From Fomitopsis serialis (lineage: Eukaryota > Basidiomycota > Agaricomycetes > Polyporales > Fomitopsidaceae), in NCBI RefSeq assembly GCF_022376445.1, contig NW_025954964.1, forward strand, positions 992,001 through 1,056,000: DNA of 64,000 nucleotides, in the 5' to 3' direction. Of the stretch, positions 32,492 to 44,061 are shown piece by piece; position 1 is the stretch's first letter; each line of letters opens with the position of its first letter. The notes below the pieces were generated by a model. It was not told where the DNA came from, made no database searches, and worked only from the letters and a program-made list of their open reading frames with translations. Both the position numbers and the translations under genes were made by a program.

Positions 32492-33875
32492 TTTGTCGTA
32501 TCGGTTTAAAAGCAGAGGGAGGGTGCTTTAAATACGGGATAAATGGTAAGTAGTGGGTGATGCGGGGTGCGTTGTCTATTTGCACGGGTGGGTATTGAGA
32601 CGTGCCGGCGACCTGAATCCGAGGCTAGTGGAGTGAACTTATCCCATATGGAAGAGCAAGGGTTGTCAGGTAGGGCTGTAGGGCAAGAGAGTCCTAGGGT
32701 GGCCTGTCTGTGTCGACGAGAGGGAAGCCCAGTGGTCCGGAGGGAATGTTGTGGATGTGGTATGTGTTGCTGCGACAGACATGCAGGTCAGCAACCGTCT
32801 GAGATGAAACTGTGCGACGTGGGCAGCACGCACCCAAGCAGCGAGGAGAATCTCATAGATTGGTAGCGACTGCGCTGAGGAGAGTGTTGCCGAGGCAGCG
32901 GGAGGCGGGGGAAGAGGCGTCCTTGCTCAGAAAACTGTCCGCGCTGGTATATACCTGCCTCCGCTTCCCACGCCTCTCGGGCCTTGCGCCTGATTCTCCT
33001 GGATCCGCCCCGCCTTGTCTTCCCCCTCATCGATGTCTTCGCTGGCCACTCGTCTGTCTGTTTACGTCCGCCGGAACACCATGTCCTCTCTTTTGCTGCC
33101 TCCATTCTCGCGCGAACACAGCGTCGGACAGCCGTGCAGCGGCCGTAGCCCTGGGTGCACGCGTGCAGGACCCACATCGGGCACATCTCGCCACTTGCTC
33201 ACAAGAGACCCACCTCCTCGTGCCTCCGGTGGACAGGGGTGGAATGTGGCCATCGATGACCGCGTTAGTGATGACACAAAGGGTACGTTCGCCAGCCACG
33301 CAGACCCACCTTCCGCATACACGGGGTCGGAGCTCGTTGTTCCGGGCGCGCATTATCGGTGTGCGGTCTTCCCTTCGCCGCGGTTACATCCCACATTCGA
33401 CAATGCTTCCCCATGTCCGGCGACGAGACCCACTTCCATGAATGTGGGGTGTCTAGGCCACCTTCCAACCCAGGACTGGGCTCATCTTGAATTCCGATAG
33501 TGACTGCTTTTTGATTGGTCGGCACAATGAACGAACGAGTCCTTGACGCTAGTTCGACACACATGAAATGCTGACTGGCTTCGCGTTGCGCGTTCGCTTC
33601 AAGCACGTTTGTCTTCTCAACGCCGCCAGCAAGTGACCGCCGTCACAGTGCACGCTGCAAGTGTAATGAATCACAACCACTATCAGAACGTAAGTTTCAA
33701 TTGCAAATGATCAAGGCTACAAACACTTCGGATAGCAAAACAGCAGGGTGATAATGCAATGGAATACAGTCTTGTATCAGCGAAGACACTTTCAACTCAA
33801 TGTGCGGGTAGCAAGAATCGTAAATTGTCGTGAAGTCGTAAGAGGAAGTGAAAGACGGCACATTATTGGACACCA
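32492..33875. other. 1.4 kb intergenic, no gene supported
   Basis: Lies between two minus-strand genes. A 161-codon plus-strand frame at 33015-33500 is open but has no domain-like sequence, and a CT-rich block precedes it. I see no gene I can support. Confidence 0.4.
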
Positions 33876-36800
33876 TCATGACGTCCAAACGGTCACAGTC
33901 TGAGCGAAACCATTCTCGTTGCTGGTGTAGTCGATGATGGCGTTGTAGTCGACGCTGAGCTGGTAGGTCGAATACACCGTATTGAGACCGTAAATCCCAA
34001 TGTTGCTAGAGTTGGAGTCGATCTCGACGATCTGTGACTGGCAGTTGTTGCTATTATCACAGCTCTGGGTGTAGGCTTGGTAGAAACTGTAATGGCCGGC
34101 ACCTACAGTCAGAGGAAGTGATGAGAATCGTAACAGTGTAAGTATAGGTGTGAGTACGCACCGACGATGAGAATGTTCGAAGAACCGGTTATGTACAGAC
34201 CCCAAGCAGCGTTTCCTGGCCAGGATGAAGGGTCAAAATAGGTTGCACTCGGTATGAACGGGGAAGACGGCGCCGGATCAGGTTGAAAGTACGGCTAGCA
34301 CCACGTTCAGTGACAATAGCTACATCCTGGAACGGGCACCCACCGACTCGGTCTGGATGAAACCCAGGTAATGGTTCTGTGCATTCGCCAATCCGTATTG
34401 GTACATAATACTGTGTTCGCCTGCGCTCACGAGGTGTATGTTGGAATCATAATCGAGCAAATAGGAACCAGGCTTACTGGCAGTCCCGACCATCCAGACC
34501 GGTCCTTGAGACTCGGACAGGATTCCACGAGCAGACCATAGGGTCAATTGGCCTCCGCCTGAGAAAGAGAGTTGATCAACCGACCACACCCAGTAACGAA
34601 GCGCTCTGTGCTTACTAGAGCTGTCAAGGTCATGGTCGGCGAGCCAGACCCACAGGCCCTACGGAACGCGAGTCAGAATGCAAGGACATATCGCGCGTTT
34701 CCGCACGAACCTCCAAGTACGCGCTAGCACCGGACGTTATGTGCAGTCCAATGAACGCGGCGAAGCAGCTGTTGTCTCCCGCCCCCGTTCCTGAGGGACA
34801 CTCCACCGTCTGCAGATCAGTTCCATTCCCTGTGTGCAATAGCGTTCAGACAGTGAAGATTGCAACTAATCACCGACTCACTTCCTCCGAGACTGTGAGA
34901 ACAGGGTCAGTAAGCAGGGATCGTCCGCAGCGGATTCCGACGCGACTCACATAATGTAGGTGTCCCAAGTTCCTGCTGCGCCCTGCTCGCCGGACGGGTC
35001 ATGGACGTTCCATTCAACTACGATTGCTCCCGCGGCTAAGATAGGACGCAGAAGGGTGGCAATCTGGTTGTTAGAGAGCACCGCGGGTGAGCTGCACTGA
35101 TATGTACGCACTGGGTCCCTGAGTTGAGAAGATCATATCGGTGATCTCAGCGACACCCTCGTCTCCGGAGTTCTCCCCAACTTGCACGACAACCTGTGGG
35201 TCGTTATAGTTCTCGAAGTAGCTCCCGTATCCCATGATCGTCGACCAGGCTTCGCCAACTATGGTCGTGCCTGCCGGAATGGTGATGGTCGAGGAGACCA
35301 TGTAAATACCCGCATCGAAGTAGAGGATGTAGCAGCCCCAGTACTGCACGAGCTCATCATCCAATTACTAGCCAATCAAGGCGAGATACGACTCACGTTG
35401 TTGATAGCAGTCTGTATCGCACTCGTGTCGTCCGTAGATCCGTCACCTGTCGCACCCTGGGACCGCATGCTCATGAACTGACTGGGAGAGTAGGCTGCAT
35501 ATTGGGGGTGTGACTTCTGGAATAACCACCCGCTGCTCGCTTCCAGCACGGACGGCCTGTTGATAGCCGTGATGTCTCCTTGCGTGTATGTACCAGAGCT
35601 GCTGGTGCCGGAATATACATTGCCTTGCACCCAGGTGTTGACGGTGTAACTACCGCCAGCGAGCTAGCATCGTCGTCAGTCCTGTGGCACACTAAACATT
35701 GACGATGCTTACATAGGACGTGCCGTCCGAGGTGCCAACGCCGTGCCGACGTTGGTCAGAGCAATGTTGTTGAGTACGAGGGAGCCATCGAGAGAACCAG
35801 TGCTGTCCGTAGACAGTTGCACAAACGTGCCGACGTCGGTGATGGCAGCGTCGATGATGCTCTCCGAGGCTGCACCTTGCGAACCCCCGCTGGCAGCAGC
35901 ACCAACGGTTACAGCGAAGCCGACCTAACAACAGTGTGAGTCTGGCGTTCTAGTTGACATCGTATCCCGTGCGTACACCGCAATTGTTTATGGTCAGCCC
36001 TATGAAACGTGACGTTCAGTACACACGAACCCCGCAGATCGCCTCGATTGGACAAACCTTGCCAAGTCCATCCCCATCCCCAGATGGCGTTTACCTGACA
36101 TTCATGGTATCATGAGATACTGCGCGTGCTGCAGCCACCCGACGACTTACCGCTGTACGACAGAACGTGGTTGCTGTCAGTCATTTCACACTGTCATTAG
36201 ACCGATCTGCTTACCTATCTGTGCGTTATTTATCGTGACATTTCGGACAGTGAATCTGCAACGGAGGTATAAATGTCAAGCCCGGAGACAATGGCCTTGG
36301 CAAACACTTACTGTTGATTCCCGACATCCAGACCATACTTGCCGCCGTTGAACACCAGATCTACCACCTTACATGTGAAAAGGTCACTGGGAGTGTGCGT
36401 TCAGACTACGTACCTCCCATGAACCGCCACTGAGAGCAGAGGTCGTTTGCGTCATACGTGCGACAACCTCTGAATACTCACCTGCCGTCTTCCATGTAAG
36501 GCCCTCTTGCGTGGTGTCAGACGCGGTACTCATTTCGACAACAATGTTCAAGAGAAGTGGCCTGCGAACTTGCCAGTGAAGACCAGCGACACCAGATGTA
36601 TCCGAGGTTTGCCGCAGGTCGATTACGAGGTTGCGGACCGAGCGTAGCTAGCGCTCTTAGGATCACAGCACGATGGTGAATCTGCTAGAAATACTCACAA
36701 TTGTCCTGGTTACATACCATGGGCACCGTAACCTTTGGAAGTAAGGTCCGCATCTACCACCTCCGGTGAACAGAGCACACCGGAACTCATATGCAGACCC

Positions 36801-37392
36801 ACCGACGACGGCAAACCACTGAAGTTCGAGTTCGCCAAGAGGTGGGTGGGACCTTTGCATCCCGACCAGCACAGTGTAATAGTATGCGATGATGGGTGAC
36901 GAGACCAGGTATGTGCTGCAGTGATCACCTTAGCGAAGTCACACTCTCTATGGACATACCCTTGAGGGAAGAAACTAATGCAGGAGTCTGCTAGGGCAAG
37001 ATCAGCTACGCAACATGCACAAACTACACACTGACGTCGACGAGCCGCAACCATCTCCGCATCGGCTTCCGTCAGATATCGCCGCACTAGCTCGGACCGT
37101 CAGTATCTCATAGATCTCCGAGAATAGTACATTATCTCACTTGATCGCATCCGTATCATCGGTGACACCGTTTCCCTGAGCTCCATAGTCCTTGACATTA
37201 CGGTACACCGAGTACGACGACGAGCCCGAGCGTATGGTGCGTAACCTCGGTGTGCGATATCCTGTAACCAGAAGGGATCGCTTGCTGCAGCATTCCCAGA
37301 ACCAAGAGGTCCAGTACATTGCGACCCCAGACCAGCCACGGACAGATCGCTGACCCCAGCAATGCTGCAGTGAGCAAGTATTGAGGGAACAT
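33876..37392 (-). CDS. GH55 exo-beta-1,3-glucanase (glucan 1,3-beta-glucosidase)
   Basis: Secreted enzyme that cuts glucose or gentiobiose from beta-1,3-glucan. The ATG at 37392 opens a signal peptide (MFPQYLLTAALLGSA). The exons then spell the two right-handed beta-helix modules of GH55: SDPFWLQDIAHRGYAPYA, VYRNVKDYGAQGNGVTDDTD, ISDGSRCGDGCGSST, PALVSFPQG then TYLVSSPIIAYYYT, ILYFDAGIYMVSSTITIPAG, MGYGSYFENYNDPQVVVQVG, ARGILSESQGPVWMVGTAS, EHSIMYQYGLANAQNHYLG and FIQTES, ending NENGFAQTVTVWTS. Introns are numerous. One-base phase breaks occur near 37347, 37230, 36860 and 36842, always one base short, so I treat the gene as functional with sequence errors. Likely roles are cell-wall remodelling or feeding on fungal glucan. 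Confidence 0.93.
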
Positions 37393-37480
37393 CAGGACAC
37401 CCGGGGCGACCGCGCTAGGGAGAGTGGGTCAGCTAGGGATCCAGAGAGCCTCGGAAGGGGCACACGGCAGACGGGGTCAT

Positions 37481-37490
37481 CTATATATAT
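37481..37490 (-). promoter_or_regulatory. TATA-like element upstream of the GH55 gene
   Basis: The run ctatatatat at 37481-37490 reads ATATATATAG on the gene strand, about 90 bp upstream of the start codon at 37392. The spacing fits a fungal TATA box. Confidence 0.45.
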
Positions 37491-40400
37491 TGCCGATGCG
37501 GAGCGGTGCTTGCAGCACACCCGAGGAATGCTGAGATTGCGGCGTCGAACGCGGTCGGAGGAAGCGAAGGTTGCTGCGTACTCCAAAGACCCGTGATGAG
37601 ACGCGGAGAAAGTGCTTGCTCGACACCACAAGGTGACAAGTAATCTTAGCCAGCATCTCGTGTGATGCAGTGTCGGACCTACCTATCCGCGGGCAAGGTA
37701 ATAATACTTGCGCGCGTCAGGGCGAACGCACGTCAAGCGCCCCAATACATCGGGACGCCGAGCATACATGTCGAAGATGCTGAGAATTGAATGATGCGTT
37801 GTATCCCATGGTACAGCAGTATGTGGCCCGGAGGCAGCAGTACAAGCCGTCTCAGCCGCATCGCACGCCATGCCGGAAGGCATAAAACGCGGTTTGCAGC
37901 GCTCACGTGCCGCATGCACACACGCGGCCGTATCTGGGAAACAAGCGAATCGTGTCTCTCACCTGACGGTTTGTCACAGTATCGTCGACTTCGACGGGCC
38001 AAGAGGGTGAGTTAGTGAGAAACAACCTTATTATTGACGCACGAAGTATTGGACTTACCGATAATCAACACTCGCCAGGCTCACCCTCGTTCCTCAACGT
38101 GTGTAGACCATATGTACGGCATAATCAAGCCTCCACCGCTTGAAGTAATGCTGTCATGAGCTAACCCAATCTCCGCTATGAACCTAATAAGCATCAGGCC
38201 CGTTCACGGCGGATGCATCCTCGAAGACGAACGATATATGAAATGTCTGTGGGTAAACGCTGGTCAGACACGGCAACCGTTTCAATGGAGTATAATTGTG
38301 TCCAAAATCGTACACGTCGCGGAGAAGAACCGAAGTGGGACGTACCTTAGCCAATCCATCCCTGCAGGACCAATCTATCATGCAGAGTTGCGCGTTGAGG
38401 AAACAAATGTCAAAAATTTAACGTAGGCAGATCTTTGCAAGCACACCTTGTATGATCATCAGAGTCAGCAACAGTCCGAGCCTGAGTAGCACCCAAAAGT
38501 AGCTTCGGTACGCCATGCACACAGGTACGGTTGCGCAAACGCCGCTGGACACTTCCTAGCCATCATTCCTCCGCCGCTGCTATACAGCATCGCTACAACC
38601 GGGAACGGATCACGATAGAAGGCTTGTAGCAGTGTCTGCTGGGCCTTATCGAGACACGTTGCACTTACCACCATGACATCAGTACCGCGCATGACGATGA
38701 CAATGCGTACTAGTGCCATTATATTCTGACGACATGTTCTGACCCAGTTGAATGTACGCACGATAGAACCTGATCATGTCGACGATACGCAAGGGGGTGG
38801 GAGGCTCGGCGTCAATTAGCGTCACCGTGCAGTGACAGAAGATGGAACTCAACTCATTCACAGCGTTCCTGGAGGACACTTTCACGTCAGTTGATCTTTG
38901 TGTCGCGTGGACACTACGCGCTCTGGGGAAATCGATAGACCATGCGATAGAGCTTCAGGCCTCCTTTGGTCGAGTGAAACCGACATATGTAGACCAACAA
39001 CGCGCTAGGTGCTCGTTGGTCGGTATGTAGTGCAAAACCAATCGTTAAGCGAGGCGGATCATGGCAGCTAGTGCGGCGTCGCCTTGATAGGCAGGACTCG
39101 TAGCGATGCGCATACAATGGTAGAACGATTGGCACCTGTCCACCGTCGGGTCGAGAACAGACGGCCGGGTAAGGCAAGCAAAACCACTGACGCAGAAACG
39201 CGTGTTACTTCTGACTCGATATGAACACATGAGCGTACCGATCGCTCATGGATTCAGTCTGGTTTTGATGCAAAAAGGTGAGCAGTCCATTACAAGCAAT
39301 CCTTGAACGCTTGAACCTTCACCTGGACGGGACGCATGGTCACGAAGATGGTTGATATTCCGTGGGTTTGGTACGAATGGCTGTGCGCTGGATCATTCAG
39401 GAACCCGCGCCTGGTCTGTATACCGTCGAGCATGCCGAACGCTGGTCATTAGCCTTGTTTTTATTGTCTTGTTCGTTTCGGACTCTGTGCATCTGCAATC
39501 AGCGAATGAAGACTGGATGAAGGTCTCATGAATAGGATATCCTCCTAAGTTGGCCGGAGCGCCATGGCGTCAGAGACGTCACGGAAACGTGAACTGCGGG
39601 CATAGAAGTATGTACGTGGCAAGTTTCGCGCCCGAGCATGATCGGCGGCGAATGCGGTCGTTCAACGAAGCGGCACGAATGTAGATGCGATCGGACAAAC
39701 GGTCATATGGCTCCGAGTCGTTGACATGTTTCGGACCTTCTGGACTATTGTCGCTGTCGTACGCACGTTGTCGAGCAATGCATTCCTTGGTATTGTGCGC
39801 TCACCTGAGCACCAGCGCTGCTTCGTCGGAAATTAACGATTGTGCGCCCAGTATTGACTTTATCCGAGCTTAGCATGTACAGTGGAACAGTGTCCGCGGC
39901 CTGAGCCTATGCATGCTGGCGTTGACTGTTGTGGTCGAATGCTACCTGTCAACCAAGCGCAGAATAGCTTGATTCGGCCTGCAAAATACCCGGTAAGTAC
40001 TTCAGACGATCATCCGCGAAGGTTCATATCATACTGTCGTTCGAACTTGGTTCGCAGTGATGTTTAGTTGCGGCGCTTGATATGAAGACACCCGGTAGGA
40101 CGTCGCGCATGATTCACATGAATCGAACCAATGGGCGAGGGCGACCTTAAAGTAGTGTGAGTAACTGAGGAAATGTCCCACAGCAGACGGACAGTATGGG
40201 GAACACACGATCATGCAAGAAGCCCCTGTCTGTAGTTAAATTGCCCCCCAGAGTATTCTGGGAGATGCCATATTGGCATACCCTTCCCCGCCCCGGTGAG
40301 CGAATGTGGGAACGGGATTGAAAGAACCTCACGGCCCGCTGGGCATCGCCTGTGAATGCGCAAGATTTCATATTGGTCCTGTGTACGCTACCTTCTCGCT

Positions 40401-41808
40401 CTCATTCAAATGCGGCTTCCCGACAGACCCTGTTTTTCTTGAGAAAGCATAGGGGCCTACTCTGTGGGATGGACAGTGCCGAAGTCTCCCTCGTTCACCG
40501 TTGTCAGTTCTTACAAAACTGCGAGCTGAGAGAAATGGCCCGACACACCTAATGACTGTCTCGCGACGATCGACAATAATGCCACAACGCCTTTGAATTG
40601 GCTGGTGTACCACCATATGATACGGACGCACAACATGGTACCTCTCCAGCAAAGGCCGGCGCATATGTCCGGTGAGCTGTCATTGAAGGGAATGCGCTTT
40701 GATGCGTGGCGTTGGTACTTGCAGCTTTCTCGACCTCGAAAGACGATGCGCACTGATTATCTTCAGGAAAGCGATGCACCTCACAATCGCACTTGACTGG
40801 AACATCGTACGCGCCAGAGCCCCGAGGAAGGACTGCAGGCATGTTAATGGCGCAACGCCAATGCTGAAGCCAGATCACGGATGTCGTACTTCGCCGACCT
40901 CTCATACGCCGTCGCGGCCGATTACCGACAAACGCCTGTTCCAATGGGGCCTAGTCGCCAGGCATGCTGAGGCCCCGCGCTCGGGAAGGATTTGAAAGAG
41001 TCCCGAGTCCAGAGATTGGTCTGAACAGCTGCGCAAAACGTCCTTGAACCTCCACACTGTGTGCACCAGTGCAAACCAAGATGTGCGCGCGTTGTAACAC
41101 CTGGGTTGTAATACCTGGCCACAAATGCGACGGCGTCGACGCGTCGTCGGTGATCGTAGACGGAAGCAAAGTCGTGGTGGGCGGGCGTCAAGAGCCGCCA
41201 GAGGCTGCCAGCGAACAGAAGCGAAGCGCTCGGGGCGCCTCTTTGAGTCGATCGAGTGGTTCCGCTCCGCAGGCTTCGACCGACGTCCGGTGCACCCATC
41301 TGGCCATGGATGGCGGCACATTGTATGTTTGTACTTAGTTCTGCCTGTTCTGTACAGCTGTGAGTGGGCCGTCTTGGTCGCCGTCAATATGCGATGTCAT
41401 GGGCGGTGTCATAGTCGTACGCAGGCTGTGCTGTCCTCGTCCACCGTGACCGCTTCAACTAAGTACACTCCTGCATTCTAGGCTTTGAGGAGGATCCGAG
41501 TGCAATGCCCGAGTGCACTCCTCAGCATCGCCTCCGGTATGGCCGGGATGCGCGGATACACTTGGCGTGAATAGTGGTCGTGAATGAAATTGGCCGCGGA
41601 CATCGGTCGGACGGATGGGCCAGAGCTGGATTAATTTTGACCATGCCAGGTATGCGCCGTCGTGGAGCGCCTTGGGTGGTTCGTCGGCGTGGCCGGATCC
41701 GGATATGACGACCCCTCACCGTCCCGAAGCACTCCTCCCCGTCGGCGCCAGTGCCACTAGCAGCTATACTGATGCTGACCAGGGATAACCGACATGCAAT
41801 GCCCGGGG

Positions 41809-41832
41809 CGTCCGAAAGCGCGTCCGAAAGCG
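41809..41832. repeat. 12-bp tandem duplication
   Basis: The unit cgtccgaaagcg occurs twice back to back, followed by a further cg. No function is apparent. Confidence 0.8.
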
Positions 41833-42029
41833 CGTTTCTGTGCAGCAATTAGCCGTCCTGCCCCGCACCTTTTCGCCGGAACATGCTCCTCGAACTCCGA
41901 ACCAGGCCATCCGTTTCCGCAGTCACTAGTCTGCATTCATGGCCCGCGTCATCCTGTCACGCTCGTCTGTGTACTTACTCGCTGTGGAGCGGTGCGGGCG
42001 GATCGGGCGCGGTCGAATGCCCAGTTGCT

Positions 42030-42035
42030 TATAAG
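42030..42035 (+). promoter_or_regulatory. TATA-like box upstream of the rds1 gene
   Basis: TATAAG within gcttataagaagg, 62 bp before the start codon at 42097, which is a normal distance for a strongly regulated fungal gene. Confidence 0.5.
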
Positions 42036-42096
42036 AAGGACGGGCTTGCAGTCGGCACAACTCACACTTTTCATTGCGCAGAGCCTACTCTCAGAC

Positions 42097-43632
42097 ATGC
42101 GTAGTTTCGCTATATCGATTGCTGCCGCGGCACTCACCGACCTCGCACATGCAGCCCCTGCTGCATCAAGTTCGGATGTGGTCTCAAGCTCAACTGTGGC
42201 CTCCGCTCTGCCTCAGCGACGTCTTCTGCCTCCTCTGCTTTGGCGTCGACTGGCTTCAACTCGTCCGTCCGCTGCCATACACGCCTTCGGGAGGTTTCGG
42301 CACTAATGGGTCACTCCCGGTTTACGCCCCTCTGTCTGATTTGACTACCAGTCCTTGTGAGTGTTTCCATTTACGGCCAGAATCGCGCTGACCCTTTAGA
42401 ATCTTGGGCTATACCAAGAGCTCATTGAGCTGGACTTGTTCCACAACGGCCTCGCCAAGTTCTCCGCAGAGGATTTCCAAAACGAGGGCCTGAACGCGGA
42501 CGACATGTACCTCCTTCAGTTCATGGCGGACCAAGAAGTAGGCCATGCTACAGCCATCGCAATATGCTCGGACGTAAGCGGCCTATACCTCGTCATGAGG
42601 CAACGCTGACATGTCGATATAGCCAATAATGCTTCGACGGCATGCGAGTACTCGTACCCGTTCGAGACAGTTCGGGAGTTCCTCCAATTCAGCGAGTTCG
42701 TCACGCGCTTCGGTGAAGCGGGCACTTATGGCTTCCTCGAGCACTTGAACTCGCGCGATGCTGCGCAGATCGTCCTTCAGGCTGTCACGACTGAGGCTCG
42801 CCAAGAGATGATCTTCAGGCAATTCGAGGGAATCTTCCCCATGCCGGTGCGTTGTCCTTCATACTTCATACACCCCATAATTAATCCTTCATCATAGTTC
42901 TGGTTCAACCCCGCAATCACTCAGAGTATGCAGTGGACGCTCATGGCCCCGTACATCGTGGGCTGCCCCGACGACAACGCCCGCGTCGAGTTCCAGAACT
43001 TCCCTGCGCTCAACATCACGAACAACCCGAACGTGACACAGTTGACGAGCAACTCCACGCCGGCCGTGTCGCGGAACGAGACGAGCTTCACGACCCCGGC
43101 GAGACCATCTACCTGGAGTGGGAGAGCCCCGGCAAGTCAGTCGGCCCGAACAACTCGTATGTCACAAACACGACTGCGGGCGACCCGAAGGTGAGCGGTT
43201 GTTTATGTTGTGCTCCAATCGATCATTGCCGCCGTTGTCGTTCGCTCTTCTCCCGCTCTCCACTCCTTCCCGCGCATACGGGCCTCCTTCCCACACCCAC
43301 CCCACTGCCCTCCCTCACATATTCACGCACCTTACACCCTTCGTTCGTGACTGTGATGCTGACATGCCATCTTCGCAGTTCATCGCGTGGATCTCGCAGC
43401 TGAACGTCACGTACACACCGCTCACGAACATCAGCGGCAACAGCGGCCACACGACGCAGCCGAACCTCACGATCTACAGCCAGTCGAAGTACACGGACGG
43501 AAGCACGGCGCCGCTCATTAACGGCACTGTCTTCGTGCTCGTCACAGACGATGATACCATCGTCACGCCGGCAAACATATCCTCGTTAACCAGCATGTTG
43601 TCGCAGGCCCTGCGGCCTACTTTTCGGGATGA
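42097..43632 (+). CDS. Rds1/LsdA-type stress-response protein with ferritin-like domain
   Basis: Secreted ferritin-like protein related to S. pombe rds1 and Aspergillus late sexual development protein lsdA. The signal peptide is MRSFAISIAAAALTDLAHAA. The domain shows LYQELIELDLFHNGLAKFSA, DMYLLQFMADQEVGHA, YPFETVREFLQFSEFVTRFG, TYGFLEHLNSRDAAQIVLQA, TTEARQEMIFRQFEGIFPMP, FPALNITNNPNVT and GETIYLEWESPGK. The carboxylate- and histidine-bearing helices (IELDLFHNG, DQEVGHA, TTEARQE) are the expected metal-site positions. The family end QHVVAGPAAYFSG, with TGA at 43630-43632, is reached only after one-base steps near 43090 and 43588; earlier steps lie near 42218 and 42272. Read without correction, the last frame would run to 43762. 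Confidence 0.87.
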
Positions 43633-44061
43633 GGCCTTGACGCCTGAGTGTACCTATGTCGGAGCGGTAAGGGCGCGAACCCTCAGGCTCGCAAATGTGC
43701 TCGACACGATCTGTTGGAAGAACAAATGTACTTTTGCAACATGTAAACTACACCACCAATAATGTTCGCCTACCTACATATTACACTAGTCTTGCGTAAC
43801 TCGAGTCCGCATCGCCGGTGCTTTACAACTCTAATCTGTACTTACATAGTCTTCACGCAAGTCGGCAGAACTCAACCGAACATAAATTGAACATCATCAA
43901 AAAAGACCAATTGCTGAACCAATTGACGAGCCAATTGGAACTGTCTCGATTCGATTTGGACCATCACGTGCTTCACGCGTCTACCTCGCGCCGGCCCTTG
44001 ACTTTATACACGCCTTGTTGCGCCTCCGACGCGTATTGTCCCCTCCATCTCATCCATCACC
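43633..44061. other. Intergenic, nucleoporin promoter
   Basis: About 0.4 kb between rds1 and the nucleoporin gene. It is AT-rich at 43840-43950. A sequence ttatac near 44003 lies 55-60 bp before the start and could act as a weak TATA element. No gene was seen. Confidence 0.4.

Larger units (their letters stand above)
37393..42096. other. 4.7 kb gene-poor region
   Basis: No complete gene can be supported. Open frames are all short. On the minus strand around 38451-38515 a hydrophobic stretch (SYFWVLLRLGLLLTLMIIQ), followed by a possible gt donor, resembles a membrane-protein exon. Nearby fragments (VYICRFHSTKGGLKLYR near 38960, ALVRIVIVMRG near 38700) might belong to a decayed multi-pass membrane gene. 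A 12-bp tandem duplication lies at 41809-41832. The last 70 bp are the rds1 promoter. No transposase, reverse transcriptase or long terminal repeat was recognised. Confidence 0.4.

Noticed and set aside
33015..33500. 161-codon open frame on the plus strand
   Set aside because: No domain, odd Arg/Ser/Pro composition, open frames on the opposite strand as well, no promoter or splice support.
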